Assembly (NCBI GenBank): GCA_016808115.1
Contig: JAEQBH010005302.1
Span: 184,509 to 248,508 of the forward strand
DNA: 64,000 nucleotides
Direction: 5' to 3'
Source: Tetrastigma voinierianum
Taxonomy: Eukaryota > Streptophyta > Magnoliopsida > Vitales > Vitaceae
The position numbers and the translations under genes are program-made. Shown piece by piece: positions 11,341 to 21,872 of the stretch. The notes under the pieces are model-generated. The model searched no databases. It was not told the DNA's origin and saw only the letters and a list, made by a program, of their open reading frames with translations. The stretch's first letter is position 1, and each line of letters begins with the position of its first letter.

Positions 11341-12987
11341 TTTTGACGGCCAGTACAGATGCGGAGCTCTTGAGAATTTAAGCGGGTGAAACAGACTGTT
11401 TGAAAAATCTTTAAAACTTATAGTTATCAATTTTTATTAAATTCTTGAATAAAAAAAACAAGAAACACAAGTGTTTAATAATGGTTAATGCATAAATGAT
11501 GGAGCTTAGACAATATAATAATATTTAAAGTCTTAAATGTCAGCGTAAATAATGCTAAGCATCATTATAATTTATAGCAAAGCCCAACCGGTAGCTATTA
11601 AGCAACTAACTACAATCACATAATTAGAATTATTAAAAATTTTAACACAATCAGTTCAGTTTTATGATAAAATGAAACATCAAATCATAAACATGTCCAA
11701 GGTGTAATAAACAAAACTAATAAACATGCTCATATTCAAGTACTAAAAATAAAGTGACAAATAAATGATATCTTAAAAACTTCGTCAAAGTTTCAAATGA
11801 AATCCACTATGCCTTAATCTTCATCTTCATTAGTATCGATCATATAGGATTTTAGAAAAATCTCAATAAGTCATCTTCATCCGAGGTTCGCGAAATTTCC
11901 TTCCTGCCATGACCCTTGTTAAATCCCTACGACCAACATTCATCCTGCCCATTGACTTTGCGCCTTTTACTTTTAACTCCTTTTGTTCCCTTTTGGTTTT
12001 CTTTTTTACTTTTTTGGCCCCAATGTAATAGTGTTTACTGTTATTATTTGGTAATTTGTAGGGGTTTTGAGCATAAAGCCCACTAAGCAACTGTAAAGAA
12101 AACCTTTTTCTAAATAATAAAATTTCTTTTGAGGCGGGAAACTACGGTTGTCAGCCTCTTTTTCCTCATACCTTCATTTTCTCACTTTTTCTTCTACTTT
12201 TCGGCTGTAAACACCCCTTGAGGATGTGTTAACTCAAGGGATGGTTGAAAAGCTAAACCCCCTCCATCCTTGAAGAGGAGAATTTCTTGACAACGATTTT
12301 GAGGTAAGAATTTAGTTCTCACATTTTTAGCATAAGCGAGTTTATGTTTCTATATTTCAATCTAGGTTTAAATCCTCTTGAGATGCCTTGATTATTATTA
12401 TTTAAGCAATCTTTTTAGGTTCGTGGATGCTTATTGCTAGATTCGAGATTGGTTAGTTGTCTTCTGAGTCAGCATAGGGTAGATTGAGACCTTCTTTCAG
12501 CTTGCAGCAAGGGCATTTATGCTTTCGATAAATCTTTAGTTCAAAAGGAAGAAATTATTGGGGTTCAGATTTTAAAAGCCAAATGGTCCAGGTTCAGGGA
12601 AGCTAGTATAGGTCATCCTCCCCAGCCTGAGGAAAAGGACCAGAACCTCTCATTACCTTAGGACCTCGCCGTAGCCTAGATGCTTCAAGGAGTTCTTTTT
12701 CTTATTTTCTTAATTTTATTTTCAACCTGTGGCCACCATACTCAACTTGTTTTTACAAATCCCAAAATCCAAATTGAATTCACATTTGAACCTCTCGACA
12801 TGCAAGTCATTTAAATAAGAGAAAACCATCAGAGTTCTGACCTAAAGCCGGCTATCTGCCGATAGCTTTGCTCACAGCGTTAGGAATTTAGGTTACAAAT
12901 ATTGTGAATTAGAATTTTTGCGTAGCGCGAATCAATACCAAAACCGAAAACTCGCAACATAGAACCGATTTTGATGCACACAAGTGT
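11341..12987. mobile_element. unresolved element interior, probably minus strand
   Basis: This lies on the internal side of a minus-strand primer-binding site (12988-13000), so it should be the 5' internal part of that minus-strand element, with perhaps other debris. It is AT-rich and stop-rich in all frames. A minus-strand frame at 11863-12090 is rich in Lys/Arg but matches nothing I know. I cannot assign gag or pol here. Confidence 0.3.
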
Positions 12988-13000
12988 GCTCTGATACCAC
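12988..13000 (-). other. Met-tRNA primer-binding site, minus strand
   Basis: The plus-strand text GCTCTGATACCAC is the reverse complement of GTGGTATCAGAGC, the standard site that pairs with the initiator tRNA-Met. It abuts the start of the LTR at 13001. Confidence 0.75.
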
Positions 13001-13537
13001 TGTTTGATTTGAAGGTGGGCGAGCATTTCAAAGCGTGGAAACAACAAAAGTTTCTTGAAAATCCTCGAAAGGACCCCTTGAGGCGTAAAGTCATTTCAAA
13101 CCAATGAGTTCAAATTTTACATAATATTGGTTCTAGAAACAATCGATGGTTAGGAGGCGCGAGGCCAAGAGCGAACTAAGTCCTAGGTTCGCTTTTAGCA
13201 GTATCCACACAAAGAATGGAGTCGATAACCTCTAAGGCATCGGTCTCGGATGAAGTCTCGATACTAGCCAAGTCTAGATCCAAAGAGGGAAACCGATGGC
13301 AGGGGATTTGATACCGAATCTCACCGAGAGGTGTTGTTCTTAAAGAACACTCTCTCTAACTCGAAAACTCTTCTTGAGAATGGTGCTCTATTTAGAGATG
13401 ATGGGCTACATCCTTATGTGTTATGGCATTTCCCGCCTTCCTGGGCCTTAGCCCATGGAACAAGCCCGAGGCATGGGACCTCGAGTCTAAGGATAGTTGC
13501 ACCAGACCTTCCAGTTTGGGGCTGCTTTACTGGCTCA
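13001..13537 (-). mobile_element. 537-bp minus-strand 5' LTR
   Basis: Bounded on the left by the Met PBS and on the right by the point where Athila 3'-UTR sequence resumes (compare 13538 on with 24245 on). Read on the plus strand it begins TGTTTGATTT and ends GGCTCA, giving TG...CA ends. The short LTR plus this PBS would suit a Ty1/copia or small Ty3/gypsy element; no coding region settles which. Confidence 0.55.
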
Positions 13538-14195
13538 TTAAGAGTAGGTAGAAAACTAAAGTTGAACATTGCTCTACTCCATACCTTGTGGTTAGAAAGT
13601 AAAGAATAAAGCCTCTTGGTGATCTTGAAGGAAGGTGAAAATCAAACTAGTTTGGGGTTACTAAGGATGAAAAGAGATATACTTGAACCAAGTTTGGGAG
13701 GCTAAAGGATGGAAGGAAAGCATTGAAAAGAAATATGTATGTGTTGGGTAAACACAAGCCCTAAAAATTATCAGTTAACCACCCTTTACCTAAGCCATAC
13801 ATTCTGACTGTGAAGACCTATTTAGTCCTAAGAGTTGTGGTGCTTACATTAGTAGAATGGTATGCCTAGCAAGTCTATGGAGTCTTACACACTCTTGAGT
13901 CATGGGTATCACCATGTAGGTGAGGAATCTCTATTCAATTCTAGTTAATCTAATTCCATCAAATTTCAATTGACCACATGAGGATAGGACTTTACACCTC
14001 AAGAACTTTGGTTTAGCTATGTAACTCTTCGTCGATCTATTATATGGTAGATATATCACAGAATTCTTTGTGTATTTGAAATTAGAATCTTGAGGCAAAT
14101 TATCACTCCAATACCTTCATATAAAGATCAAAGTTTTGTTCTATTTTGAATAAGGAAATTGAGTTGTTTCTTTGCTTGAGGACAAGAAAAATGCT
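13538..14195 (+). other. Athila 3' untranslated region
   Basis: Noncoding and collinear with 24245-24940: shared phrases include GGTAGGTAGAA, GCTAAAGGATGGAAG, CTTTTACCTAAGCCA, CCTAAGAGTTGTG and GGACTTTACAC. In Athila elements this stretch lies between the last ORF and the polypurine tract. Here it is cut off from its upstream part by the 9387-13537 block. Confidence 0.7.
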
Positions 14196-14210
14196 AAGTT
14201 TGGGGGAATT
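14196..14210 (+). other. polypurine tract before Athila LTR
   Basis: AAGTTTGGGGGAATT, preceded by GACAAGAAAAATGCT, is the characteristic 3' polypurine tract of Athila/Tat elements. It primes plus-strand DNA synthesis and marks the LTR start at 14211. Confidence 0.8.
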
Positions 14211-14404
14211 TGGTAGTTATGAATCATATTGGCATTTAAGCATGAATTTCTCGAATATATTGATCTCTTAATGCTAAATTTACACTATATTCATTCAATT
14301 ATACAATAATCCCTCTCTTGGCCTTTGTTTTGTAGAAAAAAATGAAAAGGCAAGCAAAATTAGCAAGTTGGAAAAATTATGGAGCAGAATTGTTGATATA
14401 AGGC

Positions 14405-14660
14405 CCGTATGCAACATGGCTCTTCATGTTAATGACATCAGATCACTCCCGATATGTGTACTGGCTTTCCATGTCGTGACATGAAGCGATCAATGGAGCT
14501 ACTTGAAGAGGGCAGTCTTCATGTCGCGACAGGTAGTCCTATAGGCCATTAGAGGAAATTTACATGTTTGACCATGTGAGACATAGGAGCACTGTCGAGA
14601 CACTAGTAGACAAAGCTTGGCTTATGTTGTGACATGATGTTGCAACATGGCGACATCAGC
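14405..14660. repeat. TCGCGA-type palindrome array in U3
   Basis: Members include CCATGTCGTGACATG (14469), CATGTCGCGACAGG (14520), GTTGTGACATG (14624) and ATGTTGCAACATGGCGACAT (14637). They are variants of ATGTCGCGACAT with mainly CpG-type changes. Confidence 0.65.
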
Positions 14661-14707
14661 TACGGAGTTTCTTTCCATTTTGCCCATTTCTATCCATTTC
14701 TAAGGAC

Positions 14708-14715
14708 TATATATT
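14708..14715 (+). promoter_or_regulatory. candidate LTR TATA box
   Basis: TATATATT lies about 50 bp after the palindrome array and before an R-like region, as expected for the U3 promoter of this LTR. Confidence 0.5.
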
Positions 14716-15755
14716 TCCACTCTTGTAATAATCATTAGGGTTGAGCTTAGAGCCCGAGAATATCTGATACAGGGGTTTCACACCCTCTTAGTCTTAGAAC
14801 AATTTAAGGTTTCAATTTTAGTTGTTTTTACTTGGATTTTGATGAAAATTTTGAATGATCGACAACTAGAGGATCTCTTACAGCTAGGATCGAAGTTTTG
14901 AGAGCTCTTCATCATATATTTGTTTTGTATCTCTAACTTTGAATCCTCTTCTCATCTCTTTCTTAATTTCTATTGAAATATACATGAATTTGGTATATCT
15001 AAGTATTGTAATTAGTAGCTCAAACATTCTCTAAGGTTGATTAATACAGATTATTCGTTTGATTTATATCATTTTAGATTGGTTTGTGAATATGTGCCTA
15101 TGTTGACGTTGGTTGGTGTAAATTTTGATTATTATGGTTTCTTGCAGTTAATTTGTGTTGGGGAATGTATGTGAGACCCTATTTATAGAGACTCGCCAGT
15201 TTATAGTAATTTGGGAGATTATCCTTAGGCCTGCCATTTCATGCCAATGTTCTTTCATTACAAGGAAATCAATTTAACCTAATTAAAGAAATATAGGGAA
15301 CTAAATGTCTAGTATAATGGATTTCATTAGGTGAGACACGATTCAACATTGTGTAGGAATTCTTAAGGACACAGCGTTGGTTAGTTGAAACACGATTTAG
15401 GTAAGTCTTGTTGTCTAGTGGAGGTAATAGAACACGGAAAAAACCTACCTTTGAAAAGTAACATTCAGGACCTAGAGAGGAATTAGTGATGAATAGGAAG
15501 CTGGTGTATGTAGAGTGAGAGGTACGAGTGTAAACCTCATACCTTGTTCCTTGAACCAACATGAGGGCATATTCATAACTTTGTACCTAATTTACATATA
15601 AATCAGCATATATCAGGTAGGACAGTAGCCTATCTTTCCTGTTGGTTCATTCTTGATTTTGTTTCATCCCTTGAGAAAGTAATCAAAATCTCCTATTTTG
15701 CTTTGCTTTAATTTAGTTTTGTTTTAAAAAAATTTACTCCAAATCATTCTCTTGC

Positions 15756-16060
15756 TTAAGCAGGTGAAAGCGACCAGTGTCGAGGTACTCGAGACCCCCT
15801 TCCAGACACCTCATGGTTTATACTTGGTTTTAATAAAAACACTTTATTTACTTAGGACCCTATGTGCTTATGATAATTTAAGGAAAGGCTGCTTTTATAA
15901 ATTTACACAACATAGCAGGCCTTATGATTCAATGCTTATATTAGTTTGGTGGCCATTCATCTATGGATCTGAATGGGCACTTAGCGACCCACAGATTAAG
16001 CTCATGCGATTAAAGTTAATGAAATTGCCACATGATGTGATTAAAATGAGTTAATTCCCA
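15756..16060 (+). other. unassigned junction before second Athila gag
   Basis: A 100-codon frame (15752-16054) has no recognisable domain. The expected PBS is absent. This is probably a deletion join between LTR and gag. Confidence 0.3.
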
Positions 16061-17260
16061 TTTTTCGATTCGAAAGAAGGCAAGATCATAGTATCAATGC
16101 CTTCGAGGATCCATTAAGACTTAGAAACATTTAATTAGAAGCATTTTGACATAGTTTTCCCTCTTCCGCCCACATCCTCGACACATTAAAATTAGTCATT
16201 TTGAACCAGGATGATCTTGACCCATTGTTGATGCTTAGGATAGATTTAAAGTGATTGAGAAGATATACAGCAATGTTTGAATTATCATCTCAAGTGGAAA
16301 TTTTTCTACAATGGAGTGACATATTCATATAAAACTACTATTTATGTAGCTTCTAGAGGATCAATCACGAGAAAAACAACACAATAGGCACATAAGTTGT
16401 TGGAAGAATTAGCTATGAACAACTATCAGGCCCTTCATAGAGATCGGTAAGAAGAAAGCAACTAGGAGTGCTTAGACATTTACTGAATTATCAACTCTTG
16501 AGAGCAGTTGACAACTATATCAAAGCGATTTAGTAATGGTACAGAAAAGTTTGTCGATAGGAGACCCATATATTCATGCTTTTCGAGCCTAGTAGTAGCG
16601 GACTAAATGTATCAGGTAGAAGATGCACAGTTTGTTAGGAATTTGAAGCTATATTCACTAAACTGACAACAATCTACCTTCACCATACAATCCAGACTCG
16701 AAATCATAAAATCATCTTGTAAATCAAAGGAATTTCAACATGCTCAGAATTCAAGTGCACGGTATGTACCACGGGGGATTTCGAGGACATGGGTTTCTAA
16801 CTTCAACTTTCAAGGGAAAAAACGCTCATCTTCTTTTGGTATACTGTTATAGATTTATAAAACCATTTCTAAAGAAGAGTAAGGCCTGAAGATCATAGAA
16901 TATTTAGCCTTGAATCGAGGCATAGCTGATTTCAAAACTAACTAAAACAATATGAATGCATCGATGAAGAACTTGGAAAATAAAATAGGGCAAATGGCCC
17001 ATTCAATGAAAGAAAGTTCATCAAGGTCTTTTCCAAGTGATACGGAAATGAATACTAAAAAATGCATGGCTATTACTCTTAAGAGTGGGAAAGAGATTGG
17101 AGATTCCAAAGAAGTTGAAAATGAAAAGATGGAAAATGAAAAAGAAAAATTTAAAATTAGGCGAAGGAAGAAGAAGAAAGATAAGTTCACAAGGGAAAGT
17201 TTTGTTTCTGACAACCCTCCCTTAATTGTCCCACCAGCACATAATTTCCACGAAGATTGA
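16061..17260 (+). pseudogene. gag: Athila gag (second element), broken
   Basis: Heavily decayed. The most readable part corresponds to the Athila segment WLQIQTFYNG...EEMASNNYQ: HLKWKFFYNGVTYSYKTT then HKLLEELAMNNYQ (about 16290-16428). The last part, 16952-17260, reads MNASMKNLENKIGQMAHSMK, then a Lys/Glu-rich linker (MENEKEKFKIRRRKKKKDKF) like the acidic-basic gag tail of this lineage. The N-terminal half is poorly recognisable. Stops occur in every frame. Confidence 0.65.
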
Positions 17261-18010
17261 GAAGGCGGTGGATGCCTGATTTGCTAAATTATTAAATATG
17301 TTCAAGAAGCTTCAAATTGAACATACCTTTGTGGATTCCTTAGCACAAATGTCGAATTATGTTAAGTTCATGAAGAAGATTATGAGCAAAAAAACCTAGA
17401 TTCTCATGGAGCATTAGTTTATCGAAGTTTTTAGTGCAATAATTCAGAGAAATCTACTAGAAAAGCTAAGGGATCCAAGCAGCTTCACCATTCCATGTGC
17501 TATTGGTGAACATGCGCACTCAAGCTTTGTAGAGCAGGGCTAGTATCAACCTTATGCCTCTATCTGTTATGAAGAAGTTGAATTTGGGTGGTAACTCCTT
17601 ACATTATCTCTTCGGATGGTCGGCCAGATCAATGACAAATCCCTGAGTATTGTGAAGATATGTGCTTGAAAAAGTTGATAAGTTTATCTTTCCAGTAGAC
17701 TTTGCTATTTTAGAAATGGGAGAAGATATGGAAGTTCAAATAATTCTAGGAAGACCGTTTCTTTCTATTGGAAGCTTAATTGATGTGAAGAACGGGGAGT
17801 TAACATTGAGAGTAGGTGATGAAGAAGTGAAGTTTAACCTTACTAAGAATGTGAGATTTGCTGACAATGAAAAAGGAACTTGTATGAGGGTTGGTAGCTT
17901 GATCCCCTCTAGTGATGATGTTTTGCATGATATGATTGAAAGAGATCCTTTGGAGAAATGTCTGACATAGTCACTTTCTCTAAAAGACTTGGAGTGTGAG
18001 CATCCATCCG
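17261..18010 (+). pseudogene. pro: Athila protease (second element), broken
   Basis: The linker remnant (LLNMFKKLQI-like, 17290-17320) leads to a damaged catalytic region where ASINLMPLSV is readable at about 17538-17565 but the preceding Asp-Leu-Gly is frameshifted. The frame 17662-17970 holds EKVDKFIFPVDFAILEMGED, ILGRPFLSIG and NGELTLRVGDEEVKFNL. It is closest to the A2 protease at 5.35-5.94 kb (shared RVGSLIPS/MRFDSLIPS and DPLEKCLT/DPLKDCLT phrases), so these two elements are of one subfamily and A1 of another. Confidence 0.75.
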
Positions 18011-19197
18011 CGGTTTAAGAGATCTCAGAGACTATCCTTGTCATTGATGAAAATGAAAGCACTATTATTGTTGAAAAAGAAAAGATGACACTTGATGGGT
18101 TGGTACTTAAAGAGTTGCTTGAGAATCTTCGCTATGCATTTTTTAGTGAAAATGGCATAGAGGCATGTGATCATCTCTTGACTTTGAAAGAAGATATGGA
18201 GACCAAGCTATTAGAGGTGCTTAAGAAGAACATTAAAGCATTTGCATGGTCCATATAAGATATTAAAGGCATTAGTCCTTTAGTTTGTATTCATAAGATT
18301 TTGATGGAGAATGATTACACACCTTCAGTTGAGCATCAAAGGTGGTTGAATCCCGCTATGAAAGAAGTGGTGAAGAAAGAAGTCCTCAAATGGCTACATA
18401 CCAAGTTTATATATGCTATTTCTGACAATTCTTAGGTTAGCCTAGTGCATATGGTTCCTAAGAAGGGTGGCATGACTGTGGTGAGAAATGATAAGAATGA
18501 GCTCATATCAACTCGTACTGTTACAGGATGACGATTGTGTGTTAACTATAAGTAGCTCAATAAGGCCACGAGGAAGGATCATTTCCCTTACCCTTCTAGG
18601 CGGGATGTTGGATAAATGTTGCGATGCTTTCTATTTCTTTTTGGATGGATACTTCAAATATAACTAGATTTTAATTGCTCCAAAAGATCAAGAGAAAACT
18701 ACTTTCACATGCCCATATGGGACATTTGCTTTTCGAAGGATGCCTTTTGGTTTATGCAATGCACTATCACCTTCCAGTGTTGTATGATGCCCATTTTTGT
18801 CTATTTGGTGGAAGACTTTATGGATGAATTTTCAGTCTTTGGAGGCTCTTTTGATCACTGCCTTAAAAGTTTGGAGCTAGTCTTGCAAAGATGCCAAGAG
18901 AAGAATCTTGTATTGAATTGGGATAAATGTCATTTTATGGTTCAAGAGGGCATAGTATTGGGTCATCGTATTTCTTCAAAGGGATTTGAGGTTGACCATG
19001 CTAAGATTTCTACTATCCAGACTCTCATGCCACCAACTACAATAAAGGGAGTGAGAAGCTTCCTTGGACATGTTGGGTTCTGCATAAGGTTTATAAAGGA
19101 TTTTTCAAAAATTACTAGACCCATGTGTAGATTGTTAGAAAAAGATGCCATTTTTTATTTTGATGAAGCATGTATGAAGGCATTTTAATAACTCAAA
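18011..19197 (+). pseudogene. pol: Athila reverse transcriptase (second element)
   Basis: Segments in order: DIKGISPLVCIHKILMEND (18258-18314), KKEVLKWLH (18373-18400), MVPKKGGMTVVRNDKNELIS (18449-18510), a broken palm, then 18709-19188 with GSFDHCLKSLELVLQRCQEK, LNWDKCHFMVQEG, FLGHVGF and FIKDFSKITRPMCRLLEKDA. The catalytic motif reads FMDEFSVFG (DE at 18823-18828): the second catalytic Asp is replaced by Glu. With the stops and frameshifts this RT is certainly dead. Confidence 0.85.
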
Positions 19198-19640
19198 TCT
19201 AGATTGGTTTCAGCATCGATTATGATAGTGTAGGATTGGAATGAGCCGTTTGAGATCATGTGTGATGCAAGTGACTTTGTCATTGGAAGTTTTAGATTCG
19301 AAGACACAACAAAAGTTTTTCAAAGTCTATCTATTATGCAAGTCGAGACATTGAATGAAGCTCAAAAGAGATTATGCAACTATGGAAAGGGTGTTAGTTA
19401 TGGCTTGCCTAAATGCGATAAGTTCGACCCTACATTATAGGCTCAAAGTCATGTGTACACATATTATACAACTATTAGGTATCTAATGATGAAAAATGAT
19501 CTGAAAACAAGATTGATAAGATGAGTGCTTTGCTTCTCCAAGGAATTTGATTTGGAAATAAGGACAATATGGGAAGTGAAATGCTGGTAGCTGACCCTTA
19601 TCTGTTCTTGAAAAGCAGTGTGAGAAGATAATGCCAAAGG
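19198..19640 (+). pseudogene. pol: Athila RNase H (second element)
   Basis: CDASDFVIGSF (19261-19293) carries the first RNase H acidic residue. TLNEAQKRLCNYGKGV follows (19351-19395) and a decayed YTTIRYLMMKNDLKTRLIR stretch (about 19465-19520), where the usual TDH triplet is lost. EFDLEIRT (19540-19565) marks the domain end. Three frames are needed. Confidence 0.75.
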
Positions 19641-20850
19641 AGATCATTAAGACTTTCGGATATGAGTGGCTGTGGCCATAAGCAAATTGATACCTCGGTA
19701 TCCTGATTTTGTGAATTATTTGGCTTGCAATGTACTTCCTCCCGAGCTCAAGTTGCAACAAAGAAAGAAATTTCTTCATGATGTTAAATCCTATCAAAGG
19801 GATGATCCTTTATTGTTTAAGAGGTGTGTGAATCAAGTGATAAGAAGATGTATGCCACAAGAAGAGTATGATGAGATGTTAACAAAATGTCATTCTTCAC
19901 CTTATGGAAGACATTTTTGGTGGAAGAACATTCGAGTCTTTACAATGTGGATTCATTTAGCCTAGTCTATTCAAAGATTGCCATCGGTTTGTGCAATAAT
20001 GTGATAGATGCCAAAGACTTGGCAACATCACTAGAAGAAATGAGATGCCATAGACCCGATACAAAAGGTGGAAATATTTTTGATGTATGGGGCATAGATT
20101 TCATGGGTCCATTCCCCCCTTCGTTTGAAAATTTGTATATCTTGCTAACAATAGACTATGTGTCGAAGGGGATTGAAGCTATTGTTGCACCAAAGAATAA
20201 TGCAAAAACAGTGGTTAAGTTCATCCACAAGAACATACTCACCCAATTTAGAGCTCTGGTATGCATTCTTAAATATGAGGGAAGCCATTTTTATAACAAA
20301 GCAGTATCTTCATTACTTGTTAAATATTGTGTGAACCATGTGAATGGTCTTACCTATCATCCGCAATCAAATGGACAATGGAAATCACAAATCGAGAAAT
20401 CGAGAATATATTGGTGAAAACGGTGAACATATCGAGAATGATTGGTCTGAAATTGAATGATGCATTATGGGCATATAAAACCGCCTTCAAAACTCCAATA
20501 GGCATGTACCCATTCCACTTAATCTTTGGAAAGACTTGCCATTTTCCCGTTGAATTAGAACATCATGCGATGTGGGCCATAAAAAATCTCAATTTCAATC
20601 TTAAGGAAGCTTGAGTGAAAAAGATTAATCCCATTTCGATGAGTTAGAAGAGTTGAGAAATGATACATATGAGAACTCTCGAATTTACAAAGACAACACA
20701 AAGAAATGGCATCACAAGAATATCTTACGGAGATAATTCAAGATTGGTGATAGAGTTCTACTCTACAACTCTAGATTGAAACTCTTTCCGAGGAAGTTGA
20801 AATCAAGATAGTTCGGTCCTTACATTGTGATATCTATCATGCCATATGGA
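19641..20850 (+). pseudogene. pol: Athila integrase (second element), broken
   Basis: YPDFVNYLACNVLPPELKLQ opens the domain (19699-19758), followed by RCVNQVIRRCMPQEEYDEML. The core frame 19887-20417 has DVWGIDFMGPFPPSFENLYI with the first catalytic Asp. The second acidic site, normally SDGGSHF, reads KYEGSHF, so its Asp is lost. A frameshift inside the NGQ-EITNREI segment (about 20370) moves the third (Glu) site into frame 20327-20614, which continues LNDALWAYKTAFKTPIGMYP and FGKTCHFPVELEH. The C-terminal VLLYNSRLKLF and WFGPYIVIS-like pieces run to about 20850. Confidence 0.85.
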
Positions 20851-21154
20851 GCCATGTGTTTATGTTTTCTTTTATTTTAGTGTGTTTTATTTTTAGGTTC
20901 CGTAGTGACACAAAAGAAGAGCAATTGTAGAGAAAAATATTTGAAAGAATAAACATGATTGATCATGAGGGGGAAGTGGAAGGATGATAAAAATTTAAAG
21001 AATTTCAATAACTAAGACCTTGAATGATATGAGTAAAGGAGGTTTCCAATATAAAGAATTAAAATTGAAGTGTCTAAAGGAAGTTATAGAAGTGTTACTG
21101 CATTGGAGTACAAATTGTAGAGTAAAACAGGAAAATTTCAGTGAAGCCGTAATC

Positions 21155-21440
21155 ATGTTGCAACATCATACCCAACATATCGCGACATCAAGCTTTTAAG
21201 TATATTCCTGTGTGTGCTCAACTTCAGCCATGTCGCGACATCGACGTCAGCATGTCGCAACATCAAGTTCATATAAGAACCTTATGTTTGCTCAGCTTCA
21301 CCATCCACTGACATCGCGCAGGCCCTCTCATGTGGCTGACATCGGCGCTTATCAGAATCGTGTTTGCGGTTGTAGTGATGTCCGCGACATGAGTTCTGAA
21401 ACTTCATGTGATTATCGAGTTTGGGCATATCGACATCACC
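21155..21440. repeat. TCGCGA-type palindrome array before ORF3
   Basis: Members: CATGTTGCAACAT (21156), ACATATCGCGACATCA (21175), CCATGTCGCGACATCG (21228-21243, core CATGTCGCGACAT perfect over 12 bp), GCATGTCGCAACATCA (21249), TGACATCGCGCAGG (21309), GATGTCCGCGACATGA (21377) and CATATCGACATC (21426). Confidence 0.7.
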
Positions 21441-21562
21441 ATCCATCATGCATCTGAGAGTCCGATTATTTGAACTAAACCACCCTCCCGGCTCCTTCAT
21501 TTCTCTAACTCTTTCATTTCCTCTTCTTTTCTTGCCTAACAACTTCTCTTCCCTTTCCCTCA

Positions 21563-21569
21563 TATATAA
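21563..21569 (+). promoter_or_regulatory. candidate internal TATA box for ORF3
   Basis: TATATAA inside CATATATAACCC, about 120 bp after the palindrome array and 300 bp before the ORF3 start codon, followed by a pyrimidine-rich leader typical of plant 5' UTRs. Confidence 0.45.
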
Positions 21570-21872
21570 CCCTAATCTTCACCACCTCCTCTTACATTTC
21601 ACCACAGCCTTCCCTACTTCATCCCCTTCCATTCCATTAATCTTCTCCACCACTAAACCTTAGCCTCCATTAGATTTTTTTTTTTTTTTTTTGAAGATTA
21701 GCTAAGGGTGCTTGGTTGGAACTGATTGTGTTTGGTTTTGTCTTGTGGGTTTAGGTTTCTTTGGGGTGCTTGGTTTATGTTGATTAGAGAATATTTGGGA
21801 GAGCCATGTCATTTTTGAAGAGCCTGGTTAAGTGTTTTGCGAGTGTTCGATGAAAGTTACAGATGATTCTTC

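Larger units (their letters stand above)
14211..15755 (+). mobile_element. Athila LTR after the PPT
   Basis: Starts TGGTAGTTATG right after the polypurine tract. U3 contains TTTTGTAGAAAAAAATGA (14330), a palindrome array (14405-14660) and a TATA box (14708). R-U5 runs on to about 15.75 kb without the usual ACTTGCGG end phrase or a PBS, so its right end is lost. Because a PPT precedes it, it is a 3' LTR of the upstream element, although the second element's gag remains begin not far downstream. Confidence 0.65.
20851..21660 (+). promoter_or_regulatory. spacer before ORF3: palindrome array, TATA, CT-rich leader
   Basis: Noncoding, collinear with 8606-9386. It holds the palindrome array (21155-21440), then a CT-rich run, a TATATAA box (21563-21569), AACCCTAATC and a pyrimidine-rich leader up to 21660. 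The order array-TATA-leader-ORF matches the order in Athila U3-R. I infer that it may act as a separate promoter for the ORF at 21873. Confidence 0.5.

Noticed and set aside
18823..18828. Catalytic Asp-Glu instead of Asp-Asp in the second Athila RT
   Set aside because: Real, but the gene is already broken by many stops and frameshifts, so it is ordinary decay rather than a variant enzyme.
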